From a virus: 55,374 bases of DNA. Where the stretch lies: positions 1-55,374 of IMG/VR virus record IMGVR_UViG_3300005529_001081. One strand, 5' to 3'. The position numbers were made by a program, and so were the translations under genes. This document shows, one piece after another, positions 48,967-55,374 of this stretch. The notes beneath the pieces are model-generated. The model made no database searches and was not told where the DNA came from. It saw nothing but the letters and a program-made list of their open reading frames with translations. Numbering within the stretch: position 1 is the first letter of the stretch; each line of letters begins with the position of its first letter.

Positions 48967-49608
48967 CTACTCTAAGCGGGAAACCAAGGACGGACTGGCA
49001 AACCAGAAGCACATCCGGCTTTCTTCTACGTGAAACACGGGCTTGTTGAGCGCATCGAGGAATTGTTTTACGTCTGGATATTCGGGATTGTCGTAATCGT
49101 GCCACGCAATGCAGCCGTTGGGAGCCATCAAAAAGGCGTTACGCGTGTCTGCATCGAGCGTGGCGTGATCATGGCCGCCGTCTACGAAGACTAAATCCAT
49201 GCTCCCGTGATATTGCGATGAATCGAAGCGCAGCGACTCATCTTCGATTCTCTGAATCCGCGCGCCGTGCTTTGCGGAATTGAATTCCATCGTGTCCGTT
49301 TCGAAGTGCTGACGGGAGATTGCGGCGTGGTAGTGATCCTGCTTCACAGATCCGGCTAGTTCTGGAGCCAGATCAAACGTGAAGATTTCAGCGCCGGGAA
49401 AATTTAGGGCCAGATTCAAGGTTGTCGCGCCTCGGAAGGTCCCGAACTCGAATATACGGCGGGCTCCGACGATCTTCCCAGCGGCGAGAAGCAGAGCGGT
49501 TTCGATCAGATAGTTTTCAGTACGAAACGGCAGCTTGATCTGAACGAGCCTCTCCGGGATTTCCGGCGAAAGCAGATCGAACAGCTTATGCGGCCTGATG
49601 TGCAGCAT
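48967..49608 (-). CDS. Class I methyltransferase, opposite strand
   Basis: A 213-residue protein (start at ATG 49608; a longer frame to 49689 is possible). Motif I is RIFEFGTFRGATTLNLAL, followed by EIFTFDLAPEL, then SMDLVFVDGGHDHATLDADTRNAFL and GCIAWHDYDNPEYPDVKQFL. This is the Methyltransf_24 pattern of sugar or small-molecule O-methyltransferases. It runs against the flanking late genes and looks like an independent cargo gene. Confidence 0.8.
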   Translation of the reverse strand: MLHIRPHKLFDLLSPEIPERLVQIKLPFRTENYLIETALLLAAGKIVGARRIFEFGTFRGATTLNLALNFPGAEIFTFDLAPELAGSVKQDHYHAAISRQHFETDTMEFNSAKHGARIQRIEDESLRFDSSQYHGSMDLVFVDGGHDHATLDADTRNAFLMAPNGCIAWHDYDNPEYPDVKQFLDALNKPVFHVEESRMCFWFASPSLVSRLE

Positions 49609-49695
49609 GATCAACCAATTATCCAGGCCGGCCCGGACAGGCGCAATCCTCCATCTCGTCCAGTACTTGGGTACCGGTCTGGGTAGCACGACGCT

Positions 49696-49782
49696 TCATT
49701 TCGCCAGATCGTAGGCCAGAACTACCAAAGCAGCTGCCAGCAATGTGACGACGGCTATAAGCAAGAAGCGCTGACTGTCCAC
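49696..49782 (-). CDS. Possible 28-residue membrane peptide
   Basis: GTG at 49782 gives a 28-residue peptide with one hydrophobic helix (RFLLIAVVTLLAAALVVLAY) ending D-L-A-K. No good ribosome binding site is visible, only a TGGAAA-like one. It lies upstream of the methyltransferase on the same strand. It could be a tiny membrane protein of the lysogen or chance. Confidence 0.3.
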   Translation of the reverse strand: MDSQRFLLIAVVTLLAAALVVLAYDLAK

Positions 49783-49862
49783 GGGTTTCCATTATCGCAA
49801 TGAAGGATCGTTCGGCTCGGAGATTAGACGCACTTCGAGACCTTTCATAAAGGAGAAGCAAG

Positions 49863-50750
49863 ATGCAGCAATTGATTCAGGTCCAACAACTCGTCCCTCC
49901 TGGAGTCATCGCATACACAGGCCGCGGCGACTACCAGACTAGAACAGGCCAACAGGCGCCGGCGTACGATGCCAATCTGCTCGGATCGGGCGTCGGAGCG
50001 ATCAAACGCTGGGTCGCAAGCGGACTCAATCCGGCCAATCCAAATGCGCCCTATGCGTTCCAATACCTCGGGCTCGACGCCCAAGGCCAGCCCGCGGTTC
50101 TGAAGATGACGATTCCTGCGGGAATTGCCATGAAGCTCAATCTGCCTGGTGCGCTGGCCTACCAGGACTACAGTTCGTGGCTCCAGGCGCGCGGGGGAAC
50201 GAACAGCGTGCACGTCTTTAGCTTCATGGACCAGCAGATCCGCCGGCCGATCACCCAGGCCGAGTGGCCCCTGCTTTTGACCCCGCAGGAGGCCTCCGCT
50301 CTGGCCGCGGAAATCGGCAATGGCGCGAAGGTGGTAGACGTATCCACGGATGCCTTCAATCAGGGCTTCGTTTGGGATCCGACCGATCCGCGCAGGGTTC
50401 AGGACATCGTCGTCGGCAGCTGGCGGGGATCGGCCGGCTACCTGTTCCGCGATCGCTCGGCGGCAGCCGGCGTGGGCGCGCCTGGCTCCTGGACGATCAC
50501 GGCCGACGGGCCAAAATTCACGGCGACGACTCCGGCGACGGGCCAAACCGAGACGCGCGTGATTCCGCTCCCGATTCGCGACCTGGCAGCCGATGAAAAG
50601 CCGGTCTTCGGTGGCCCGTTCATCCCGGACCAGATCGTGGTCCAGAAGGGCAGCGACGCCATCGGCGCGGCGATCCCGGCCGATCTCGAGCAACTCATCC
50701 GCGACACGCATGACCGTGTGGTCCGGATCGACAACCTGCTTCCGCGATGA
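49863..50750 (+). CDS. Hypothetical protein, possibly structural (295 aa)
   Basis: AAAGGAG precedes the ATG by 7 bases, the best site in this region. The 295-residue product (QQLVPPGVIAYTGRGDYQTR; YAFQYLGLDAQGQPAVLKMTIPAGIAMKLNLPG; AEWPLLLTPQEASALAAEIG; WTITADGPKFTATTPATGQTETRVIPLP) has no family I recognise. No signal peptide. It overlaps the next gene by 4 bases. It may be a late virion or host-interaction protein. Confidence 0.6.
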   Translation: MQQLIQVQQLVPPGVIAYTGRGDYQTRTGQQAPAYDANLLGSGVGAIKRWVASGLNPANPNAPYAFQYLGLDAQGQPAVLKMTIPAGIAMKLNLPGALAYQDYSSWLQARGGTNSVHVFSFMDQQIRRPITQAEWPLLLTPQEASALAAEIGNGAKVVDVSTDAFNQGFVWDPTDPRRVQDIVVGSWRGSAGYLFRDRSAAAGVGAPGSWTITADGPKFTATTPATGQTETRVIPLPIRDLAADEKPVFGGPFIPDQIVVQKGSDAIGAAIPADLEQLIRDTHDRVVRIDNLLPR

Positions 50751-51322
50751 AAGTCCTCATCTCGTTTTGGTTTGCGGCCGTTTCCTGCCTGGGCCAGCTC
50801 GCAGTGACGGCCGCCCCGACGCCGGCAGCAGTGGCGAAGGCGTTCCTCGATCGCAAGATCGCTGGAGTGGGCGTGTGGGCAGTCACCGCCTGCGCTCCGG
50901 TGCCTTTCCATGCCGGCGCCGGCGAAATTGTTCGGCAGGCCTTTGAGAAGCAGGGAATCGTGCTCTTTCCTTCCGCGGCCGTCGACGCCGTCACGAACGT
51001 GGCGATCGTGCGTTCGCGTGCCTCGATCGCGATGGACGTCGGGGAAGGAATCAGCCTCGGGGGGGCGGCGCTGACTTCGTCGAAGATCATCAACGCCGAC
51101 GAACGAATGACGGCCGGCATGGTCTTCGCGGCCGGCGCCGCGCACTGGGCCGCAAGTAAGTTTCAGCGGACGTCGCCCGATCCCTCGCGCCTCAAATCAC
51201 TCACTCTCCCCGACTCGATCGACGTTCCGGTAGCCGGCTGCTGGACCGGCCTCGCCCTCGGCCGCCTCGATCGCGTTTCACCGCAAATAAACATTCAGGC
51301 GCCGCCGAAGTCCGTCGACTAG
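50747..51322 (+). CDS. Secreted hypothetical protein (191 aa)
   Basis: A signal peptide (KVLISFWFAAVSCLGQLAVTAA) precedes an alanine/valine-rich mature part (GVWAVTACAPVPFHAGAGEIVRQAFEKQGIVLF). No family recognised. The mature protein has two cysteines (C near residue 50 and C near 165), possibly a disulfide. Confidence 0.55.
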   Translation: MKVLISFWFAAVSCLGQLAVTAAPTPAAVAKAFLDRKIAGVGVWAVTACAPVPFHAGAGEIVRQAFEKQGIVLFPSAAVDAVTNVAIVRSRASIAMDVGEGISLGGAALTSSKIINADERMTAGMVFAAGAAHWAASKFQRTSPDPSRLKSLTLPDSIDVPVAGCWTGLALGRLDRVSPQINIQAPPKSVD

Positions 51323-51372
51323 CCGGTTGCGGCCCGCCCGGATTTCCTCCTCGGACCGCGAAAGAAAGAAGG

Positions 51373-51960
51373 ATGAAGCTCTTGAACACGATCTATGGAA
51401 TTTGCGTAAAGATTCTCTCGGCCGTGACCAGCGGTTTCTCCTCGATGATCCAGAGGCTCATCGGGGTCAAGAGCGAGCTCGACGAGATAAAGAACGAACA
51501 GGCTCAACAGCGCAGCTTGCTCGAAAAGCTTTTGGCTGCCGTAACGCCCGGCCCGACAGCCTCCGCGGTAGTGACCTTCTACAAGGACGGGCAACCCATA
51601 GAAGGAAGGAACATGGTTCTCAAAGACAATGAGCAAGTAACATTCACGATTTCGCCGACCGATGCCAAGGGCCAGCCCAGCAACATCGACCCGGCCAAAA
51701 CCGTCGTAACCGCCGACAGGCCGGACGTGGCTATCATCACACTCAACCCCGATGGGCTGAGCGGGACGGTGAAAGCCGGCGCGATCGGCGCCGCGCAGCT
51801 GACCGGATCGGTCACGGATTTGAATAATCCGAACGACACGATCCAGTTGACGATCGATGCAATCCAGGTGGTTCCCGGCGACACCGCCAACGTGGTGGTG
51901 AATTTCTCGCAGCCGACTCCGCAGGATGCGGGCTCGGGCGGTGGCGGAGGCCAGGCCTAG
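51373..51960 (+). CDS. Coiled-coil plus Ig-like protein (195 aa)
   Basis: The first 60 residues contain an amphipathic helix and coiled coil (KSELDEIKNEQAQQRSLLEKLLA). The rest is an Ig/Big_2-like beta domain (ASAVVTFYKDGQPIEGRNMVLKDNEQVTFTISPTDAKGQPSNI; VTADRPDVAIITLNPDGLSGTVKAGAIGAAQLTGSVTD), ending in a glycine-rich tail. Phage head and tail proteins often carry such Ig domains to stick to polysaccharides. A strong terminator follows. Confidence 0.65.
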   Translation: MKLLNTIYGICVKILSAVTSGFSSMIQRLIGVKSELDEIKNEQAQQRSLLEKLLAAVTPGPTASAVVTFYKDGQPIEGRNMVLKDNEQVTFTISPTDAKGQPSNIDPAKTVVTADRPDVAIITLNPDGLSGTVKAGAIGAAQLTGSVTDLNNPNDTIQLTIDAIQVVPGDTANVVVNFSQPTPQDAGSGGGGGQA

Positions 51961-52002
51961 AAAGCCATGCGCAGGGCGGTCCTTTGACCGGCCTTGAGAT
52001 CA

Positions 52003-52039
52003 AGCCGCGGAGCGGGTATCCCGTTCCGCGGCTTTTTTT
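52003..52039 (+). terminator. Strong rho-independent terminator
   Basis: AGCCGCGGA (52003-52011) pairs with TCCGCGGCT, with an inner CGGG/CCCG stem and loop TAT, followed by seven T residues. It is the most perfect terminator in the window and probably ends the late operon; the secreted protein at 52062 would then need its own promoter or read-through. Confidence 0.9.
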
Positions 52040-52061
52040 GTTTCCAGGAAGGATTTCGAAC

Positions 52062-52682
52062 ATGAAACGATTACTATCGAGCCTCATCGTGCTGGCGAGC
52101 TGCTGCGTTGCTCAGACCACTGACACGCCCCTTACTCTCGACGCCTCCGGCATGGCCAAGTACTGCACGGTAGGCGGACTGCCGGCGCCCGTTTACACCT
52201 CGGCTCAGCAGGCCGACATGGATGCCTTCGCGGCTCCTTTCAACAACCTGATCTACGGCCAGCGGATCACGTGCGCGATTCCCGTGTCGTGCACCGTTTG
52301 TGACGTCATTCTCGGCTTCGTAGAGAACCGCGGCGGACCCGGCGACACGCCAATCGCGGCCGGCGGGCGCGTATTCACGGTGAGCTTTAACGGGACCGTC
52401 TCAGACCCGATCGATTTGGCGAAGCTCGCGGGCGCCCGGAACCCGTGGCAGAAGTCCTGGAAGGTAGCCGGGTTCGATGGCCTGCTACGCATCAATTTTC
52501 AGACCCTTATTCCTGGAATGAACGCGATCGCGAGCTCGGCGCGCATCTCGAATGCAGTTATGCCGTCCAACCCGGTGATGATCATGCCGATCCCGATCTT
52601 GCCCAACTGCCTTGCGCCGATCGCGTGCATTTACGACGTCAGCTCCAACCGTTGGACCTTCACGATTACGACGGCTCAGTAG
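52062..52682 (+). CDS. Secreted malectin-like protein (206 aa)
   Basis: The ATG at 52062 gives a signal peptide (KRLLSSLIVLASCCVAQ). The mature middle (VILGFVENRGGPGDTPIAAGGRVFTVSFNGTVSDPIDLAKLAGARNPWQKSWKVAGFDGLLRINF) resembles a malectin-type carbohydrate-binding beta sandwich (R-F-x-V-x-x-N-G ... D-G-x-L-x-I-x-F). Several cysteines fit periplasmic disulfides. Probably a lysogen-expressed cargo protein; the fold assignment is moderate. Confidence 0.55.
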   Translation: MKRLLSSLIVLASCCVAQTTDTPLTLDASGMAKYCTVGGLPAPVYTSAQQADMDAFAAPFNNLIYGQRITCAIPVSCTVCDVILGFVENRGGPGDTPIAAGGRVFTVSFNGTVSDPIDLAKLAGARNPWQKSWKVAGFDGLLRINFQTLIPGMNAIASSARISNAVMPSNPVMIMPIPILPNCLAPIACIYDVSSNRWTFTITTAQ

Positions 52683-53254
52683 AGCGATAGCTCGCGTTCC
52701 AGGGCGCCGCACGAGAGCCTCTGGCCGAACCTCCGGAGGCGCTCTAGAGCCCGCCTTTTGGCCGCCGCAGCCTCGGCCTCGCTCAGATCAAGGCGTTCTG
52801 CGGCCGTCCCCAGGGTCAGTCCATCCAGAAACACGAGGCGAAGGACAGCTCGCTCCTTCTCCGAGAGCAGGCCCAGAGCGCGGCGGGCGATTTGCTGATC
52901 CGAGGACAGAATCGCCGAGTCCTCCGGACTCGGAAAGTTTCCTGCCGGCGTAAAGTCGAGCCTTGCGTGTTTGGCCTCCCGGAAAGGCCGTCGCTTGATC
53001 GAATCGATCATGGCCGCCCGGATCCGGAATTTGGCCCAGATCTCGAATGGGACGCCGCGGCCAGGGTCGTAGGAGCGCGCGAGCTTAACCAGCGCAAGCC
53101 TGCCGGCGCCGACGAGGTCTTCAGTCTCAATCGATGCCGGCAGCCTGCGCCGCAAAGAATCTGCGATCGGGCGCACAAGTGCGAGCCCGCGCTCCACCCA
53201 GTCGGCCGCGGTGTCCAACCCTTGAATTTTCGCGGCAGACGTTGAAAGTGGCAA
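52676..53254 (-). CDS. Second sigma-70 family protein
   Basis: A 192-residue protein on the minus strand from a TTG start. Region 2 is clear (IETEDLVGAGRLALVKLARSYDPGRGVPFEIWAKFRIRAAMIDSIKRRP) and so is region 4 (LLSEKERAVLRLVFLDGLTLGTAAERLDLSEAEAAAAKRRALERLRR). Region 3 is short, so it is nearer to ECF-like or minimal FliA-type factors. With the sigma factor at 16192 this is the second in the genome. Being leftward and next to the lysogeny side, it may act earlier than the other. Confidence 0.8.
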   Translation of the reverse strand: MPLSTSAAKIQGLDTAADWVERGLALVRPIADSLRRRLPASIETEDLVGAGRLALVKLARSYDPGRGVPFEIWAKFRIRAAMIDSIKRRPFREAKHARLDFTPAGNFPSPEDSAILSSDQQIARRALGLLSEKERAVLRLVFLDGLTLGTAAERLDLSEAEAAAAKRRALERLRRFGQRLSCGALERELSLY

Positions 53255-53271
53255 CAGTTTCGGCGGATAAT
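53242..53271 (+). promoter_or_regulatory. Promoter for excisionase-like gene
   Basis: TTGAAA (53242-53247), 18-base spacer, GATAAT (53266-53271). Transcription would start near 53278, 17 bases before the GTG at 53295. It overlaps the start of the divergent sigma gene, so the two are probably mutually affected. Confidence 0.6.
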
Positions 53272-53294
53272 GTCCTGTAAAGCCAAATGTTTCC

Positions 53295-53498
53295 GTGAAA
53301 AGCAGCGAATCTACGGCTGCTGAAGAGCAGCTTTGGGGTCCGAAAGAGCTCGCGCACTACCTGGGGGTGTGCGAGCGGACGGCGATTCGTCTGATGGCGC
53401 GCGGCGAGCTGCCTGGCTTCCGGATCGGCAAGCTCTGGCGGATCCGCCCGGAAGAAGCGCGGGCGGCTTCGGGGCGTGCGGCCGCCGCTCGAGCATAA
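53295..53498 (+). CDS. xis: Excisionase-like HTH_17 (MerR-type) protein
   Basis: The 67-residue product has EEQLWGPKELAHYLGVCERTAIRLMARGELPGFRIGKLWRI, the winged HTH_17 domain typical of excisionases and small recombination directionality factors (L-x-x-x-E-x-A-x-x-L-G-V...G-x-L-P...G-x-x-W-R). Starts at GTG and ends in an alanine/arginine tail. It probably controls excision by one of the integrases, though other HTH_17 roles are possible. It is a single-gene transcript, since the next genes face it. Confidence 0.7.
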   Translation: MKSSESTAAEEQLWGPKELAHYLGVCERTAIRLMARGELPGFRIGKLWRIRPEEARAASGRAAAARA

Positions 53499-53502
53499 AA
53501 AC

Positions 53503-53549
53503 GTCAAATAAAATTGACTATCGCGCGTCGCTTGTCTACTCAAGTTGAC
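53503..53549. other. AT-rich inverted repeats after excisionase gene
   Basis: GTCAA-ATAAAA-TTGAC (53503-53518) and a further TTGAC (53545-53549) lie in an unusually AT-rich patch between convergent genes. It may be a bidirectional terminator or a binding site of the excisionase; no core att sequence could be proven. Confidence 0.35.
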
Positions 53550-53552
53550 AGT

Positions 53553-53834
53553 TCAGTCGGCTCCCTCGCGTCTCGACAGGCACCAGGTAAAATGGCGGCC
53601 CCAGGCTTTTCGACTCGGAAAATAGAGAGCGCAGTTCGCGCAGGTCTTTGGAACCGGAGGCGGGGCAGCTCGCCGGGGCCCTACCGCAGGCGCTGGCCTG
53701 GCCAGAGGAGGCTTGATCGCCGCGGGTTGCCAGGGCCGTGGCCCGACGAGCGCTGCTGCGCCCAGCATCACGTAATGCATGCCCTTGCCGCCGCGGCTGT
53801 GGCGACGGCTACGCGTGTCAAACAGCAACGGCAT
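53553..53834 (-). CDS. Small zinc-finger-like protein (93 aa)
   Basis: The ATG at 53834 lies 2 bases after the stop of the Gp37-like gene. The C-terminal part has CANCALYFPSRKAWGRHFTWCLSRRE, a possible C2-H-C zinc site, after a proline/alanine-rich linker. The start at 53834 follows from the break in the preceding gene; the frame is also open upstream because of the frameshift there. Confidence 0.5.
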   Translation of the reverse strand: MPLLFDTRSRRHSRGGKGMHYVMLGAAALVGPRPWQPAAIKPPLARPAPAVGPRRAAPPPVPKTCANCALYFPSRKAWGRHFTWCLSRREGAD

Positions 53835-53836
53835 GG

Positions 53837-54632
53837 TTAGCGGCCGGGCGCGACGGGAAACTCGTTCCATTCGCGCCCATCGAGCAGGCGGCCCGCGGCT
53901 TTCTTTCCGAGTCTGACCATGTCCTGCTTGCCTGCGAATTCCCTCGGGGCCCATGCGCCCCATTGTTTGAAGAAGAACGGAATCCCGGCGGCCAGGCACT
54001 GATCGCGAATCGATCGCGCCCACTGCGGATCCATCGGCCTGGCGCCCGGCCCGGACTCGCCTCCGACGATGACCCAGTGCGATTCCCGTCAGATCGAGCT
54101 TGCCGAGGTCCTCGAGCAATGGCTCGATGCTCAGGAAGCGCACGGCCGCGGGCGTCTGCCGCAGGTCATCGATGCGCGACAGAGCGCCGCGATTCTCGAC
54201 TGAGACGCCCAGCCAGACGTGCTGCAGTTGGCCGAACGTCTTCCAGATATGGGGAACCAGGTCGAGCATTCTCTTTGAACGCTTGGTCAGGATCTGGTAG
54301 GTGTGCCAGTCCGCGCGTGCGATCGAACGGAAGACCTGAGCGACGTCGAAGTCCGGAAGACCTTCGTGAAACAGATCGCTCATCGTGTTCACGAAAATGC
54401 GCCGCGGCTTTTTCCAATGAAGCGGCGCCGTGAGCTTCGGCGTGATCAGCTCGACGCGTCCGGTCCAGGCCGGATGGCCATTGAGGATCGTCACGAATCC
54501 CGAATAGCCGGCGTGCTTCTGCCGGATCGCCTGGCGCTCGGCGTAGCAGTTCCGGCAGCCCTCTGAGACCCGCGAGCAGCCGCGCACGGGATTCCAGTTC
54601 TCGTCGGTCCACTCGATCGAGGTTCGTCCCAT
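53837..54632 (-). pseudogene. Gp37/Gp68-like (DUF5131) protein, frameshifted
   Basis: From the ATG at 54632 the frame reads [98 protein letters not shown] and then loses sense. The expected continuation [40 protein letters not shown] lies in another frame, ending at 53837. The total length is 796 bases, one more than a multiple of three. Removing one base near 54075-54080 would restore G-I-D-W-V-I. The CxxCxxxC-type N-terminus suggests a radical-SAM-like or metal-binding enzyme. It may be a real mutation or a sequencing error. Confidence 0.8.
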
Positions 54633-54853
54633 CAGGCGCGTGCCTCGAACTCGTCCAGCGCGGCGTGCCATTCAGCGAGCTGGTCAGGGGTCAGCCGCGT
54701 GACATTCTGTTCGGTCACGATCATGCCGGTTTTTTCCGTGGCGTAGATGATGCGGGCATCGACGCCGATCTGTTTCATGGCTTGGACGATGTCGCGCATG
54801 CAGCGATCATGGAGCGGCTCTAATGGCTGCTGACGCGGGCGGCACTGCGTCAC
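54632..54853 (-). CDS. Hypothetical phage protein (73 aa)
   Basis: A 73-residue protein with an alpha-beta body (RDIVQAMKQIGVDARIIYATEKTGMIVTEQNVTRLTPDQLAEWHAALDEFE). No family recognised. It overlaps both neighbours by 1-4 bases, continuing the leftward operon. Confidence 0.55.
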   Translation of the reverse strand: MTQCRPRQQPLEPLHDRCMRDIVQAMKQIGVDARIIYATEKTGMIVTEQNVTRLTPDQLAEWHAALDEFEARA

Positions 54854-55374
54854 GGCTCTACTCCCTCGATCTCTGAACTCGCGTGCGCTTGGACTGGATC
54901 GGCGCCGTAGAGAGGAATCACCCTCTGGACCGCGCGCGCGTTCCAGATGCAGCCGCTTGCGCAGTCCCAGGTGTAGTACCAGGGCGCATCACCGCAGAGC
55001 CGTCGCGCCCAGATATACGGCGCAATGATGATGCCGTCGAAGGACGACGCCACCGCGCCCCAGTCGATCCGGTAGCCGGACAGAAAGCCTCCTGCGTCGC
55101 TGAGATATCGACGGCTGAAATCGTCAATTCCTTTCGCATCGCGGATTCTCAGAATATTGGCTGTATCTTCCAAGACGATTTCGTGCGGGTGCGTCAGGCA
55201 ATCGAGCATGAAAGCCCGGTCTTCGCACCATGCCTTCCAATCGTCATCTCCTTCGACGGAGACCCACAGTCCTGTCGGCTTGAAGTGGGCTGGTTGCAAG
55301 CCCGCAGGCACCGAGCGAACCTCTAGCAACGGTTCCCGGCTGTAATGGATCAGGCGTTGCTTCGGCCGGTTCAC
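54850..55374 (-). CDS. Conserved-looking phage protein (174 aa)
   Basis: The 174-residue frame starts at GTG on the last base of the window. RLIHYSREPLLEVRSV, HFKPTGLWVSVEGDDDWKAWCED, HEIVLEDTANILRIRDAKGIDDFSRRYL and DWGAVASSFDGIIIAPYIWARRL match a pattern I know from uncharacterised phage and plasmid proteins. Function unknown. The start may lie further upstream beyond the edge, but in a circular molecule the upstream sequence is the stop of the gene at 1-183, which fits this GTG. Confidence 0.65.
   Translation of the reverse strand: MNRPKQRLIHYSREPLLEVRSVPAGLQPAHFKPTGLWVSVEGDDDWKAWCEDRAFMLDCLTHPHEIVLEDTANILRIRDAKGIDDFSRRYLSDAGGFLSGYRIDWGAVASSFDGIIIAPYIWARRLCGDAPWYYTWDCASGCIWNARAVQRVIPLYGADPVQAHASSEIEGVEP

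Noticed and set aside
53503-53549. attP core after the excisionase gene
   Set aside because: The AT-rich inverted repeats are suggestive, but neither integrase is adjacent and no match to a host att site can be tested.
1-55374. tRNA genes, CRISPR arrays, insertion sequences, direct terminal repeats
   Set aside because: Reading through the gaps gave no cloverleaf, no spaced repeats of CRISPR type, no transposase and no repeat shared by the two edges. A dedicated tRNA or repeat scan was not possible.

Overview
The window reads as one almost complete genome of a temperate, long-tailed (siphovirus-type) phage or prophage, with about 78 genes packed end to end and a GC-rich composition throughout. 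It has two integrase-family recombinases, a lambda-type packaging and portal module, an HK97-fold-type capsid, a 1522-residue tape measure protein and no recognisable contractile-sheath gene. Several accessory proteins (a PQQ-type beta-propeller with a Sec signal, signal peptides ending in A-Q, a malectin-like secreted protein) resemble proteins common in Acidobacteriota such as Bryobacter/Solibacter relatives. That host assignment is an inference from style, not a search result. The leftmost gene ends at base 1 and the rightmost gene starts at the last base, both on the minus strand. This fits a circular contig opened between two genes of one leftward operon.

Layout. (1) 1-10377, minus strand: a tightly overlapped leftward operon. 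Read from its promoter it holds small DNA-binding and membrane proteins, a replication protein with a DnaA-domain-I-like C-terminus, many small unknowns, a HerA-like ATPase with two C-terminal winged-helix repeats, an HNH nuclease, integrase 1, an ASCH-domain protein, an SPFH/band-7 protein and a DnaJ-type zinc finger. Across the junction it would continue into 55374-53553 (a phage protein of unknown function, a Gp37/DUF5131 protein broken by a frameshift, a zinc-binding protein). (2) 10378-10490: divergent control region with inverted CTAG-N3-CCTAGG operators, one lying inside the spacer of a good leftward promoter. (3) 10491-13052: control and recombination island with a ribbon-helix-helix-like protein, an origin-like palindrome array, a catalytic-domain-only tyrosine recombinase, a perfect 13-bp-arm palindrome and a phage-encoded Ku protein. 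(4) 13053-16926: rightward operon with a structured leader, two sigma-region-4-like proteins, an alpha/beta hydrolase, a LuxR-type HTH protein, small membrane proteins and a full sigma factor. (5) 16934-24464: terminase, gpW-like protein, portal, protease, major capsid and decoration proteins, with terminators on both sides of the capsid gene. (6) 24461-31038: glycan-modification cassette (five GT2-like glycosyltransferases, a methyltransferase, a deacetylase, a helical-barrel enzyme and a DUF115-like protein) plus an M15-like peptidase, inserted between capsid and connector genes. (7) 31028-46089: connector, tail terminator, tail tube, tail chaperone with a -1 frameshift extension, tape measure, tail tip and fibres. 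(8) 46256-53498: accessory region with several secreted proteins, a methyltransferase on the opposite strand, a second sigma factor and an excisionase-like protein.

How the parts work together (inference). The lysogeny switch would lie around 10378-13052, with the leftward operon for replication, integration and host takeover. Phage sigma factors probably drive the long rightward late operon. GpA-type terminase implies cos-type packaging, and Ku probably helps seal or protect injected ends. The most unusual unit is the recombinase-palindrome-Ku block at 11385-13126, which also contains three copies of a GATACTGGAGTATC-type palindrome that recurs inside the replication gene. No tRNA gene, CRISPR array or complete insertion sequence was seen.
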